Program-made: the position numbers and the translations under genes | DNA from: Lichenostomus cassidix | Lineage: Eukaryota; Chordata; Aves; Passeriformes; Meliphagidae | DNA length: 64,000 bases | Direction of reading: 5' to 3' | NCBI GenBank assembly: GCA_008360975.2 | Contig: CM039211.1 | Coordinates: 47,428,077-47,492,076, forward strand | Part shown: piece by piece, positions 50,025 to 61,400 of the stretch | Numbering within the stretch: the first letter of the stretch is position 1 | Layout of the letters: every line of letters starts with the position of its first letter | The notes under the pieces: generated by a model | The model's input: the letters and a program-made list of their open reading frames with translations, nothing else | Databases searched by the model: none | Told to the model about the DNA's origin: nothing

Positions 50025-50118
50025 TTGCTCCTGCTCATTGCAGGGGGGTTGGAGTAGATGGCATTTAAAGGTTCCTTCCAACTGAAATCATTCTATGGTT
50101 CCATAGTTCTGTGATTGT
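50025..50118 (+). mobile_element. CR1 LINE 3' tail
   Basis: GCAGGGGGGTTGGAGTAGAT, TTTAAAGGTTCCTTCCAACT and CATTCTATGGTTCCATAGTT are the diagnostic end of a plus-oriented CR1 element, including the degenerate 8-bp terminal repeats. It is strongly 5'-truncated. Confidence 0.85.
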
Positions 50119-53100
50119 TCTCAACACAAGTTTAACAAAGAATCCTGAACAAAATCCTTGTGCTGTCCACTAAACAAAACAAGCAGAGGCACAGACCACT
50201 GATTCAGTCTAATAAATCATGGAAAACCCTTTCCTGGAAACACCATTTCAGCTATTAAAATATTTGTATTCAGCAAATGGATGATTAAGAACAGTAAACA
50301 AATTTAGCATCTACAAAATGAAACTTAGCAACATTAGGCAAGGGGAGTTTTTAGACAATAACTTCCACTGGAATAATCAGAACAGCTGTAAAAGCTAAAC
50401 AAGCTTCCGAGCACACCAGCTTTTCTCTGGGTGTACAGCAGAAGTCAAATCAACACAGAAGTTCACAATAGTCCCTCATATTTCACTCTGAAAGATAAAA
50501 GGAGCAAAGGACAAAGGAAAGGGTACTTGGTCCCTTTAAACTTTAATTAAAATTTAATTAAATTTGTGCTGTAGACAGACCCTTGTTTGTATTGTATTTC
50601 CCTGCAGACCGAGGTATCTCATTGACAGCACTTATGATGTGATCATGACAAGTTTTAGCAGCTATAACACAGGTGTTCTTACAAAGTGGAAGGAAGGGGG
50701 GACACTGAACTCCATGGCTGTGAGCTAGGAGGGTGGAAATGTCACCAGGCTGGCCAGCTGGCCTGTGTCCACCTCCACACCATGTGTCATGTATACTTTA
50801 GCAAACAAGGTATTGCAAGTGGTCTGAAAGACTGGTGAGACATCCTGAGCTGGAAGACTTTGCTATGGATTTGAAACACCAACATTGCAATTGATCTGTT
50901 CACTCCTACATTCACCACTTTTGCTCTGCTGCTGACAGACTGCAACATTACTGAGCTGAGATCAGCTCAGACCATGCATTTCCTAGTCCCTCTCCTGCTA
51001 CACTCTGTCTCATTGTATTGCAAAGCTAGAACCCATGCTAAGCACAGCACAGTGCCCTCTGGAAATATTGCAAAATTACAAACTCATCTTAATCAGAAGC
51101 AATCAAGCTGTGTTAATAGGGCATCCTTCTTGGCTCCATTTGAATCTTCCTGCATGATAAGGAGTTTTATGCTCACTTAGTTAGAAAAGAGACTATCTTC
51201 TCATGCACCTAGGTACACTGCAAAAGATTATACGGTCCCACTGTTTGTTTTGTCTTTTTCTGTTCTGAAAAGCTTTTTTTTTTTTTTTTTCTGAAACTCC
51301 CTTGCCTTCTGTGCATCTTGCAATGGAAGCAAACTCTTTTCCAAAAGCTTCCTTCTAACATTCTGATGTGTGCAGAAAGACACAATTTTTGACATCCTTG
51401 TGAAATGGCTAAGCCGATTTTACTTTCAGTGAAGGATCCAGTTTAAAAAAAGAAAGCAAAGCAAAAAGTTAAAACAATTTTAAAATCCTATGTCAGAAAA
51501 TAAACAACAAAGTGAACAAAAAGAGTCCCCATACAAATACAGCTGTTACATATCTCACCATCAAAAAGAAAGTACTTTGTTTTCATTTCAGGAATTCCAT
51601 AAAAAAGCTTAACCATGCATATTAAAATTTGCTCAAAGTCTGTTACTCCAGCCTGTCTCAGTATATTCTGTGGATATAATATTTTGCTCTCATTCTTTCC
51701 AACCCACCTTATCCACACACCATCTCACCTACTGCTCTTCCTCTTTTTGCACACTTTTTCCAGTCCCTTGTTGCCCACCTCACTACACAGTCAATTTATT
51801 GGTGGGACCATTACTTTGTTTGTGATGTTGCAGCCTGGCCTGGCTGTCCCAGCCTGTGACAGCCAATTTGCATAATTTCAGTCTGCTCTCCATCTCACTT
51901 CAGCTTTCAGGTGAAGAGATATAATTTCTCACTTCCTCCTTTGCTCACACTATCTGGGAATTCTCACTTTCTCTGCATTGTTTAACTATCACTTGTTGTA
52001 TCTTTTCCACTGTCACTTTTTTTGTTCCATGTCAAACACAATCATTCTAATACAACCTCAAATATTTTTATTTTGACAAAGATGCTAGGATAGAATTTGG
52101 ATGAAATTTTGTAACAGAAAACATTATTACATTTAAAAGACAATTGTGTATTCCATAGAACATGCTAAGAACTTTCAGCTCTTAGCAGCAGCACTGAGTA
52201 CAGGCTAACATTCTGGCATGATACACTGCAAATTTTCTTTCCTATCTGCAACTTCTACAGAAAGAAAGTCTTCTTAGAGAGGCACAAGAAATTCTGGTCT
52301 TCATAGCCTGTGCTCCTTCTGGAATGCAGAAGGTGAAAGCCTCCATACTTGCTGTACAATAAAACAACCTCCTGGCTGCCAGTAGTGAGTCAATAACAAC
52401 TAAAACAAAGTAAACAGGAGCATATAGTTACAACTATATACAGAGGCTTTTTCTTCATTCAACTCATCCCTGAAATTCAGGATTAAATAGTTACTAACAG
52501 CTACATCCTCATACATAAGCTGAAGAGGTTCACCAGCACCACTTCTCTGCCTTTGCCTATGGCAGATTATACAGTTGCAAGACAGGTTCAGCTTCTAAAC
52601 ATATCAGGGTTTGTTTGAAGTTATATGGCCCTGTGTTTTAGGATCTGGAACTTACCCAGTCTCCTGTGCAGAATCAGAGTCTATGTCCCAGTAATAAATT
52701 GGAAACAAACTCAGTAAATCTTCAGAATCTAGGAAAAAAATCTGCAATCCATCAGTCAGAAATACAATAAACATAAGTGCAGTTTATCAGTGTTATACTC
52801 ACATCAGACCTTTATGCAGTCATTGGGAGGATCTGATTCATGTAACAGCAAAGATTTTCAAAGCTCTACCCTATTTTCACAATAGCAGAAACTACCCAGC
52901 TCTCATGACAGTGTATAACATGCACCAATAGCACAGCTTGTAGGCTGATCTTATTTAGTCTTCACGTCACAAAAACTGACTATGTTAAAAAGACACTTCT
53001 CGGGACATTGTTAGCAGTTTCAGTTTCATGCAAACGTATGCTGAGCTCAGCTCTCTGCATTGCTGAGAATGTACATCCAAAAAAATTATACAGAGCATTC

Positions 53101-53603
53101 TGTAAAATTTATATGCTCAAATTCTGCTTTTGATTACACCCATGATTTTTTGCTGGCTTTATAACCATTTAGAGCACTGTACAGCCTTGGCTTCTGAACT
53201 TGCATTTACTAGGACTGTTCTGCATTCATGAAACTATCGTTACATTTTCTTAGTTTTCAACATATTAATTTTACAAGAATTCCTCAAGCAATTACCTAGT
53301 ATTTGCAGAACCCATTTCCTCTTAATTTTCATCTAAATTGATGTTATTACATACAAAAAAAAAACCACTATGAGGCAAATCAAACACTCCATTGAGGGTG
53401 TGGATCTCCATCCTTACAAATACACCATACTTTACAGGACAAAGCCTGGCCCATTTTTTTTAAGATGTCACTGCTTTGAGCAGAAGATTGGATTAGGTGA
53501 CTGACAGATCTCCTTTCCAATATAAAAGTATTTATCTTCTATTAAACAGCTTTACCAATGGATGTATGTCTTCATTTTTCATCACTTTGTCTTTTAATTT
53601 ATG

Positions 53604-53613
53604 ATGACGTCAT
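53604..53613. promoter_or_regulatory. Palindromic CRE/ATF-like site ATGACGTCAT
   Basis: A perfect 10-bp palindrome including TGACGTCA, about 7.4 kb upstream of the PDCD1LG2 signal-peptide exon. It occurs outside any CpG-rich context, so function is uncertain. Confidence 0.25.
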
Positions 53614-53935
53614 GAGTGGGAGACATAAAAAAGCATACAGATTTCTCTCAGGTTTCTAGGATGCATTAATGCTACAGGGGAAGAACACATACTCTTTTGT
53701 CTTCTGTGAGTTAATCACCACTTGGGAGAATTGTGGTCTACCTCAAAACACAAAATGATTGTAGCTTTAGTCCTGTGAATCCTAGCTGGTTTGGTATGAT
53801 GCATGATGATCTTCTGCCTCACAGTTCCAGACTGGTTAAGACTGTGAAATTATGTCTCCTACTGCCTAGTACAGAGCAAACCAGTTCAGCAAAATCACTG
53901 CTACATTACTTGATTTTTACCTCTGTAAGCTTTTC

Positions 53936-53940
53936 ATGTG
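53936..53940. repeat. Target site duplication, left copy (ATGTG)
   Basis: ATGTG immediately before the TGTCATGG terminus, repeated at 55005-55009. Confidence 0.7.
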
Positions 53941-54020
53941 TGTCATGGTTTGAAAGACAGGTGTCTGTTAAGGAGGGTAGAAATCTCCCTTAGAATAGAG
54001 AATATGACCCCTGCCTTCCC

Positions 54021-54063
54021 TCCTAATTATTATAATAATTCCTAATTATTATAATAATTATAA
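54021..54063. repeat. TCCTAATTATTATAATAAT duplication
   Basis: A 19-bp unit is present twice in tandem (54021 and 54040), followed by further ATAATAATTATAATAA. It lies inside the second LTR and looks like slippage in an AT-rich tract. Confidence 0.7.
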
Positions 54064-54374
54064 TAACTTTGGAATCAAGGGCTTTCAGGCAAAGATATGG
54101 GAAAAGGAGTAACAGTTCTTTACTAGTATCTATAACAAGGCAAACAAGCAACAATCACAGCAGCAACAACAAACAAAACCAGAAACTCAGCGGCAGCTGC
54201 GCTGGGCTGCCGGACACCTTCCTTGGTGCAGTTACAGTCAGCGCCAGCAGGGGCGCTGTTGGCTCCCGGCCGGGCAGGGCAGTGCGGTGACTCCGTGCAG
54301 CCGCAGGGGGCGCTGTGGCGCGAGCTCAGCTCTGCCTCAGGGGATAATGGCGGCAGGCTGGGCGGCAGGGCGAG

Positions 54375-54597
54375 GGGCAGCGAGCTGAGGGCAGCGAGCA
54401 CAGGGCAGCGAGCTGAGGGCAGCGAGCTGAGGGCAGCGAGCTCAGGGCAGCGAGCTCAGGGCAGCGAGCTCAGGGCAGCGAGCTAGAACCACAGCACTGC
54501 CTCAGCAGGACAAGGGGCAGCGAGCTCAGGGCAGCGAACTAGAACCACAGCGCCGCCTCAGTAGGATGAGCGGCAGCGAGCTCAGGGCAGCGAGCTG
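54375..54597. repeat. 14-bp minisatellite with higher-order unit inside the LTR
   Basis: Eight consecutive copies of GGGCAGCGAGCTSA-type units start at 54375. The block then continues as longer units in which one or two 14-mers are followed by CTAGAACCACAGCACTGCC-like spacer (repeated near 54485, 54540 and 54595). The open frames across it are periodic artefacts. Confidence 0.85.
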
Positions 54598-55004
54598 GAA
54601 CCACAGCACTGCCTCGGCCGGGTATCCAGCAAAGGTGGCAGAAACTCCGCAGGTGCATTCCGGCAGGCAGAAAGGGGCGCGGGGCTCCTCTGCAGCAGCT
54701 GTGAGTGCAGCTGGGGAGATGCACGCTCTGGGCGGGGAAAAGGGTCAGAATCCTGTGCCTTTTCCCAAGCGAAAGTTGTCCCAGCAAGGAAGAGAAGGCA
54801 GCACAGAGCTGAACTTTCCACAGTCGCAGCGAAAGGGAGACAGCAGGTTCACTGTTCCCCCTCCGATGCCCAGCGAGCAAGTGAAGTTACCCACGGCCAG
54901 GTGCTCCCCTCACCACACCCTAGCCACATCATTTGTGTCTTAAGTATTCGGTCGTAATGGTTCCCTAGCAACAAAATGGGGGGAAATTCCCCTGACCTCC
55001 AACA

Positions 55005-55009
55005 ATGTG
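55005..55009. repeat. Target site duplication, right copy (ATGTG)
   Basis: ATGTG immediately after the CCAACA terminus, matching 53936-53940. Confidence 0.7.
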
Positions 55010-57817
55010 TAGACTGTCACATAAGGCAATTCATGGGTAGTCTCACCTTTTCCCAGAAAAGCTCCAATGACTTCTTTGGCAGCTGTCAGAAGTCAATGAT
55101 ATGGATGACAGAAAAGAAACAGCAAACTTACTTCACAGTCACTGTCACTGTCTTTTACTCACTCTGAGCCACTTCAACCTACAACAGGTTTTCTTCATGT
55201 GTTCCCGTTCTGGGACAGGGAGATAGATAGCTCAGTGAAATTGCCCAAGAGTTGGTGACTTGCTTTGGGTGTCTCATGAACCCACCAATATAAGACTTGT
55301 GTGGGACAATCATATATTTGCAGGATCAGAAAAATATGGAGAGGGAGACAGGATATCTGGGAGAAGATGCTGAAAAAACAGAAGTCCTACTCCTAACATT
55401 AGCAAAAAGATTTCTCCAAAAGCAGAAATCCCACTGTTAGCATCTCTATCATTTTCCTGGCTAGCCATGCTTGAATTCTGCACCAATGGTACTTTTTGGC
55501 TAAAGAGGGCGAAGGGATACACATCGTGCACACTACTCCATGAAAAGCTGTGCAGGTAAATAGCAACGATTTTTCTGGTTTTCATATTATTATTTCTTTA
55601 ATGTAATTGTTATTTGCAATTGCTTTTGTATTCTGCAAAATTAAATGCCATATCACAGTGGTTTGTAGTTATATTTGTCAAATGAATGAGTCCTGAACTG
55701 AAATACCAATAAGCCAATTTAGATTGTGCAGGCTTTTCTGAGCCCTTTCTGAGCACTTTTGGAAATCTAATAATGCTTGGCCTTTAGGAAGTAAAATGAG
55801 GCTTACTGAAGCTAAGTCTGCTCTAGCATGCTGCTGTATTTTGCTTTCCAGATATCCAAAACCACTGAACTAGCGTGCAAATGTTTTTATCTGAAGGAAA
55901 AAATATTATTACACATGTAATACTTAATCAATTTTTTGTGTGTCAGGATGGGAAGGATTTCCACTTACCTAGTTCTTATGAACCAAATGTGTTGCATTTT
56001 CACTTAGGTATGTATTCTCCCTCTGTAATGAGCAGAAAATATTTGAGCTAAAACCACTCATTGCATTGGAGGATAGACATGTGGGTCTGTCTGCCTGTAT
56101 TTATAAAAGTGAAGGCACAAGACTTAGATTATACTAAAAGCTTAATTTCTAAAATTAGATTAGACAAGTTCTGCTTTGTATTTCAAAGGAGTATAAAGTA
56201 GAACTTATTTACTTATTTACAGAGGACGGATCTTTTCAGCTTACCGTTATTCACCATACATCCTGCTTTTCTAGTGAAGTTGCAAAATCTTATGCTTCCT
56301 ATAAACCACTCAGTGTTTCAAGCACTGTTATTTTAGAAGTTAGGGTTCAGCTACAGAATTTATATTTTTATCCCCTGTTTCATTATTTTATACATCTGAT
56401 ATACAGGGTTTTCAATGGTAACTTGCCCTTTCTGCTGCTTGGAAAAGAGAAACGTAACAGTTCTTGATGTCCAGTGGAGTTTGATAAAGACATTAACTTC
56501 AATTCTGTAATCACCAAGCATGCACTGTCAACAGCACTGCCTTGCAAAGACTTATAAGAACTAAGAGCAGGAGATTTCTTCACTTTCACTTTAATGTGCA
56601 CAAAACTTGTCCAGTCTCAAACAGGAAGTAAAGAATGAAGAGGTCATCTTGTCTGGAAGGGGAATTATTTATGTGGTGATAGGATTCTACATTTTTGTGC
56701 TGAGTCAGTACTTTATAAATGGCCCTGATACTTCAAAAACCCCTCTGTAGATAATTAAAATTTGGCTATCACCTTCAATGGCATCCAGACTCAAAAAGCG
56801 TGTTGGGAAGCAGGAGGAGATGTTCAAGTTCACATAACATCCTTGAAGAATCAAATGGCAAGAATCAGTACCAGAATATGCAAGCTCTGCAATGATTTAG
56901 GGAAATAATTTTGTAGTAACTATTTTACTTAACCAGAGTCAACCGACCTCATTATGATTCTAAGACACATCTCTCTATTCTGCTACATGGGTGATTCGCC
57001 CCAATCGAGCTCAGAGACACTTCAGAGACCAAGTCAGAGAAGTAGGTATTTGCTTTATTCGGTGCACTGGATGTGTGGGAATTGTTTCCACCAAACACAC
57101 ATACCTCAGTACCCCAAAGACACAGTGTTATAGGTAAAATCATTAATATTAATTACATTCTTCAGGATAGGAATGGTTATACAAATCATTTCTCAGAAGT
57201 CATTAATATCATTAGCATGTGCACCACGCATGCTCCGTATGTCCTGGTGGTCTTTGGAGACCCCAAAACCTCCTCCAAGGTGAAGGTCCTTCATGGGATG
57301 ATTCAGCGGTTTCTGTGCTGGTTTCAAATGCATGCTTAGCTGATAAGCCATCAGGCCAGAGCTGTTACCTACAATTTGAATTTGAATTAAGAGTTCAGCC
57401 TTCAGCCCTGGAAGCCACAGACAGGCGCCTGTGCTGGTGGAAGGGGGGCAAAAGCTCAGAGAATCTTTCTCATGGGACAGCTTTCTGAGATTATTAAACA
57501 CAACCTTACATTAACTAGATTGAATACTGCCAGCAGTGAAGCCCTGGAATTCATGAATGAAGCCTGTGCCCACATTCTTAGGACTGCACAATAAACTTAT
57601 CTATTTGCTACTGAAAAATAAAACCTGAGAACAACGAGATTCCAGTTCTTCACCATCTCTTCCTTGTGGGAGCCATTAGAGGGAGGACATGGCTGTAGAC
57701 TCTCTTCTACACCCAATTCTTAGATACTCTTTTTTCTCAGAAATACACAAATAGAGCTTACACTACTTACAAAATGTCACGGAAAGCAGGAAAAAACACA
57801 AGAAAAACAAAATTAGT
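55010..57817. other. Intergenic region downstream of CD274
   Basis: Apart from the probable LTR piece, nothing is recognised. A minus-strand open frame at 55310-55585 (91 codons) contains a hydrophobic run (FLLMLGVGLLFF) but no splice-consistent partner or known domain. Part of this stretch could belong to a long CD274 3' UTR if the proximal polyadenylation signal is not used. Confidence 0.5.
57000..57500 (-). mobile_element. Probable LTR fragment with polyadenylation signal
   Basis: On the minus strand, AATAAAGCAAATACC (signal at 57056-57061) is followed by CTGACTTGGTCTCTGAAGTG and CTGAGCTCGATTGGGG, which reads like the R/U5 end of a bird retroviral LTR. The right end may be near 57490-57500 (TGTGTTTAATAATCTC on the minus strand). 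I found no matching target duplication, so the limits and the identification are tentative. Confidence 0.4.
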
Positions 57818-57823
57818 TTTATT
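57818..57823 (-). terminator. CD274: Candidate polyadenylation signal of CD274
   Basis: AATAAA on the minus strand, 979 nt after the stop codon. Mammalian CD274 has a long 3' UTR, so later signals are equally possible. Confidence 0.3.
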
Positions 57824-58801
57824 AAAAAAATACAATTGTGAATACCACTGTAATAAATAATTTTCTTGTGTGTATGATCCTCCTCAAAAGAGCTGTGCAC
57901 TTAGCAAAATATAACATAACTATAACTTGTGAAATGGGACCCAGGAACAGGTTTCTTCGGCATTTCTAAAGTAATCATATGTGCATGTATTTCATGTCCT
58001 GGAATTAGGAAGATTTTCCTTTTTCTGTTCCCAAGACAAAGAAAATGGCCATCCAAAAAAGGGCTGTTCTTCCTAAATGTCCAAATAATTATATTATCCC
58101 CAAAGTGTGTATCAGAAGAGTAATGAGCAGTAACCAAGTAGTGCCAGCTATATCATGAGGAAATTAAATCCCCAAAACGCTTTTCAAAGAAAGATAGAAA
58201 AAAGCTCAGTATAATTAATTTCCAAACCATAGTTGCCAAGACATTTACATCATCTTTTTCAGGCTTAGCTGTGAGCATGTGGTATTTGGACTGAAAATGC
58301 CCTGTATGTGTGGCATCTTGTCTTGTTGCACTATCATCTTTTAGGAAAATCAAAGTATTGAAAAAAATTCTTGACAGGATGGAAAACAATATTTCTGCAG
58401 GAAATGGAGAGCTTAGTTGGAGAAGGAAGAAAAAAAATGTTCAGAAGATGACCTATCAAGAACTAGCTATGAAATTCATGATGTTCATAGACCTAAAGTG
58501 CTTTACTTGAAAGAAATTTCCAATGAAAGACATATTTGCCTAAACTTGAGAAGGTAGAAACTTTGATATTTATATAAATACCTCAATATCTAGCCACATA
58601 TACAGAAGCCTGAATTCAATGGTTTTTATAGTATAATAATTATTTTAACTTCATTACGTTTTCTCTTGAGTTACAACAATATAGAAGATTGCCATCACAC
58701 AATAAATAGAAAAAGTTAATATCCCCTTCAGTAGATAGAACACAGAACATTTGAGCTGTCAGATTTTCACAATAGAGGAAAAAAGTCTTCCACTGCTTTC
58801 T

Positions 58802-58824
58802 CTAGGTCTTTTCTATTTGGATAT
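58802..58824 (-). CDS. CD274: CD274 last coding exon
   Basis: The acceptor ttctttcttttacag is strong. Only seven residues (Y)IQIEKT remain before TAG. The resemblance to the human C-terminus HLEET supports this exon over other candidates in the preceding intron. Confidence 0.68.
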
Positions 58825-61363
58825 CTGTAAAAGAAAGAATTATATGAAAAAATTAGCAAATTACAAAATGATGAAGACACAGAACATTTCGTAGCTTTAG
58901 GCCCCTTTCCTAGAGTTTGTGGGTACAAAAGTTTCCTTCATTGTCAAAGTTAAAGCTCTAAAATGAAATTCATTAAAAGATCGAACAGAAAAAGAAGATG
59001 GTCATGGAGGAAAATAAAGTGGTAGTTCAAACACACTAGTGGGAAGTGTTCTTTAGCAAATACAGTGAGATTGTTGTTGCTTTGGTCCCCCTTTCTTTTA
59101 AAAATATTTTAAATTCTTTCAAATACATTTAGAGGTCTATCTGTCAGTATCCTCAGCTGTATATCCCCAGGCCCTAACTCTTTGGTCTGGAGATTTATAG
59201 CTGCAGGATCAGCAGGCTTACCTACAAGTTTACTGTCATAAAGTGTAGCAGGGGGGGATTTGGGATGCAATTGTTGCAGTGCTTTAGAAGTCAGCAAGAA
59301 TGGAAAGAAAAACCTCAATACTTTCACCCTTCTGTTCCACACCACAGGATGTTTCATAGATTTCCGATATTTGATCATATATTTTCTTGCTTTGCTGAGA
59401 CAGAATGGCAGAGCTTGAGACCTGCTCAAGTGGCTGTGATGGATTCCTATCTCCTTCCTCATTGCCATCACAACCCTTACAGGTGTCCATGAACAACTGT
59501 TTCTATAGCAAAAGTGTGAGCAGGAAAAAAGAGTAATTTGGGTTGTTATATATCTTCACATCACATTTTCCTTTGTATATCTTTTCTTTTGATTTAAAAA
59601 AAACAGATTCATTATTTGATGTACCAAAGAGAGCACGATGAGTTATGATGGTGCGTTTGTAAAACACAGAATGGGAAGCTGAATTTCTCTTGAAGGCTCT
59701 GGCTGTTGAAACAAGAGGTTAAATAAACCAGCCTTGTATCTATGCTCCAATGACCAGGGATGATTCATGCTGTGTGGAATTTGCTACTGATTTTCTCTTT
59801 GTCATTTATACTTACATTTCAGCTCTCTGTCTTCAAAAGATGCATCTCTGCAGTCATGTGTATCCTTATCTTTTGACAGCTCTGTAAGCAAAGGACATAC
59901 ATACACATAGTAGTGAGCGTAGCTTAACCTTTTCGTATAGTGATAAACCTGTATTAAAAATTGCCATCTCAGACCACCCAGGAACAAAGTGTCTTGAATG
60001 CAGAGCAAGAGATAAGATTAGGACAAAATGCTGTGTCCATTTGGGTGAGTATTCTCAAGAGGGATTTTCTTAGGAAAAAAGCCAATGACCTGTGGCAGTC
60101 TCCAAATAAAAACAACAAATTAAAAATAAATCGACCAATAACCATTCTGAGAGGTAGCAAAGGGATTTTAATCTCTCCTCTCCTGCTGTACATATTAAGT
60201 CTCCTCACCCTTTTCTTAATTTTCTTCAATACCACCTGTCATAGTGGTACTGGCCTTCCACTGAACTTTGCTGATAGTAAATAGCATCAATATCGCAACA
60301 GGGGAACTAAAGCTTCCCTGTGTTTCTCTCAACAGGGCCAAACTCTCTGTCATGAATGTTGTCACAAAGACCCTCAAATGCAGGCTATAATACTGGAGAA
60401 AACACAGGAACATGACAATGCTGTTCAAATTGCTGCACAGACTCCACATCAGGATGTGACACCATTCTGAGGTAGTACATTCCAGCTAGCCTGTCCTGTC
60501 CTATTGCAAACTTTCCAAAACACAGCATACTGCTCTGTCCTATTCTTGTGCATATTAGGAGTGCATCTGCTCCTGGAACAAGTATGCTTTTCTTTCATAT
60601 TCTCCTTTCAAAAGGATGACACAGTCATGAAAAGCTACTTTTCAACTGTAATTTATAATTGTTACGTAAGTGAAAAGTAGAAAGCGAAATCAGAATTAAT
60701 CTAGATCTCCATTTGGTTGACACCATTGCAAAGTTAACTCTCAAGCAATTATTTCTACAAGAATCACACTCTGCTAGATTTATTTCATAGATACATACTT
60801 GCTATTGATGAACTCGCCACAGGTGTTCTATTGCTGTTATTTGCCCTGGCTGAAAGAAAACAAAAGAAAATAAAAAATCAAAAAGAAAACAAAATGGTTG
60901 GTTTAGATCCAATGAGAGGTTTAGACACACTGGTGGGAGTGGCACAATTAACATACTGTAACGATTCATTCTCAAAACACTAAATTCAAAGACTTTAAAA
61001 TAAATTCTTCAGGGCTCCCAGTCTGCTAGTTTCCTTTCCAATTTCCTTTCCTTGTTCCTAAGCCAGAACTCCATTGATACTATACACTAATGTCAGTGGA
61101 AGATACTTGTTCAAGTTGTTTCTCACCACATATTTTCACTCAGAACTTGAACATATCGGACAATAGGAAACAAAAAGGGGATGACTTTCTCAGTGCTTTT
61201 TGAGGGGAAAAATACCCACATTCTGAGGAGATTCTGCTCTGAAAGAATCACTTGTCGAGTCACCCAGGACAGCTTGGGGTTTTAAACAAAAACCTGTTAC
61301 CACTACTATGATATTTGAATCAACTTGTACTTTATGACCCATACACACACACTCACATGTGTA

Positions 61364-61400
<37 letters not shown>

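Larger units (their letters stand above)
46184..53935. other. Region upstream of PDCD1LG2, no gene seen
   Basis: 7.7 kb of AT-rich DNA that must contain the PDCD1LG2 promoter and leader exon. It carries the 96-bp duplication, a CR1 tail at about 50025-50118, a run of about 18-20 T near 51271-51290 and a CRE-like palindrome at 53604-53613. Open frames up to 91 codons show no recognisable domain. Confidence 0.6.
53941..55004. mobile_element. Solo LTR-like element, 1,064 bp, with 5-bp target duplication
   Basis: The left end is TGTCATGGTTTGAAAGACAG and the right end TGACCTCCAACA, giving TG...CA termini. ATGTG flanks both sides (53936-53940 and 55005-55009). Parts such as TTCAGGCAAAGATATGGGAA, AACAGTTCTTTACTAG and GGTTCCCTAGCAACAAAATG resemble a long LTR family common in bird genomes (from memory, not searched). 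The central part is much more GC-rich and carries a minisatellite. No retroviral genes are present and I cannot fix the orientation: no clear AATAAA or TATA box stands out on either strand. Confidence 0.75.

Noticed and set aside
54566..54943. Overlapping open frames on both strands within the second LTR
   Set aside because: They are produced by the GC-rich minisatellite and LTR body; periodic repeats, not proteins.
55310..55585. Minus-strand open frame with a hydrophobic run, considered as a lost B7-like transmembrane exon
   Set aside because: No phase-1 acceptor and donor pair around the hydrophobic segment, and both CD274 and PDCD1LG2 already have their own TM exons.
59109..59471. 120-codon minus-strand open frame in the last CD274 intron as a coding exon
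   Set aside because: Not in phase with the preceding exon from any consensus acceptor seen; the small exon at 58802-58824 fits in phase and resembles the mammalian C-terminus.
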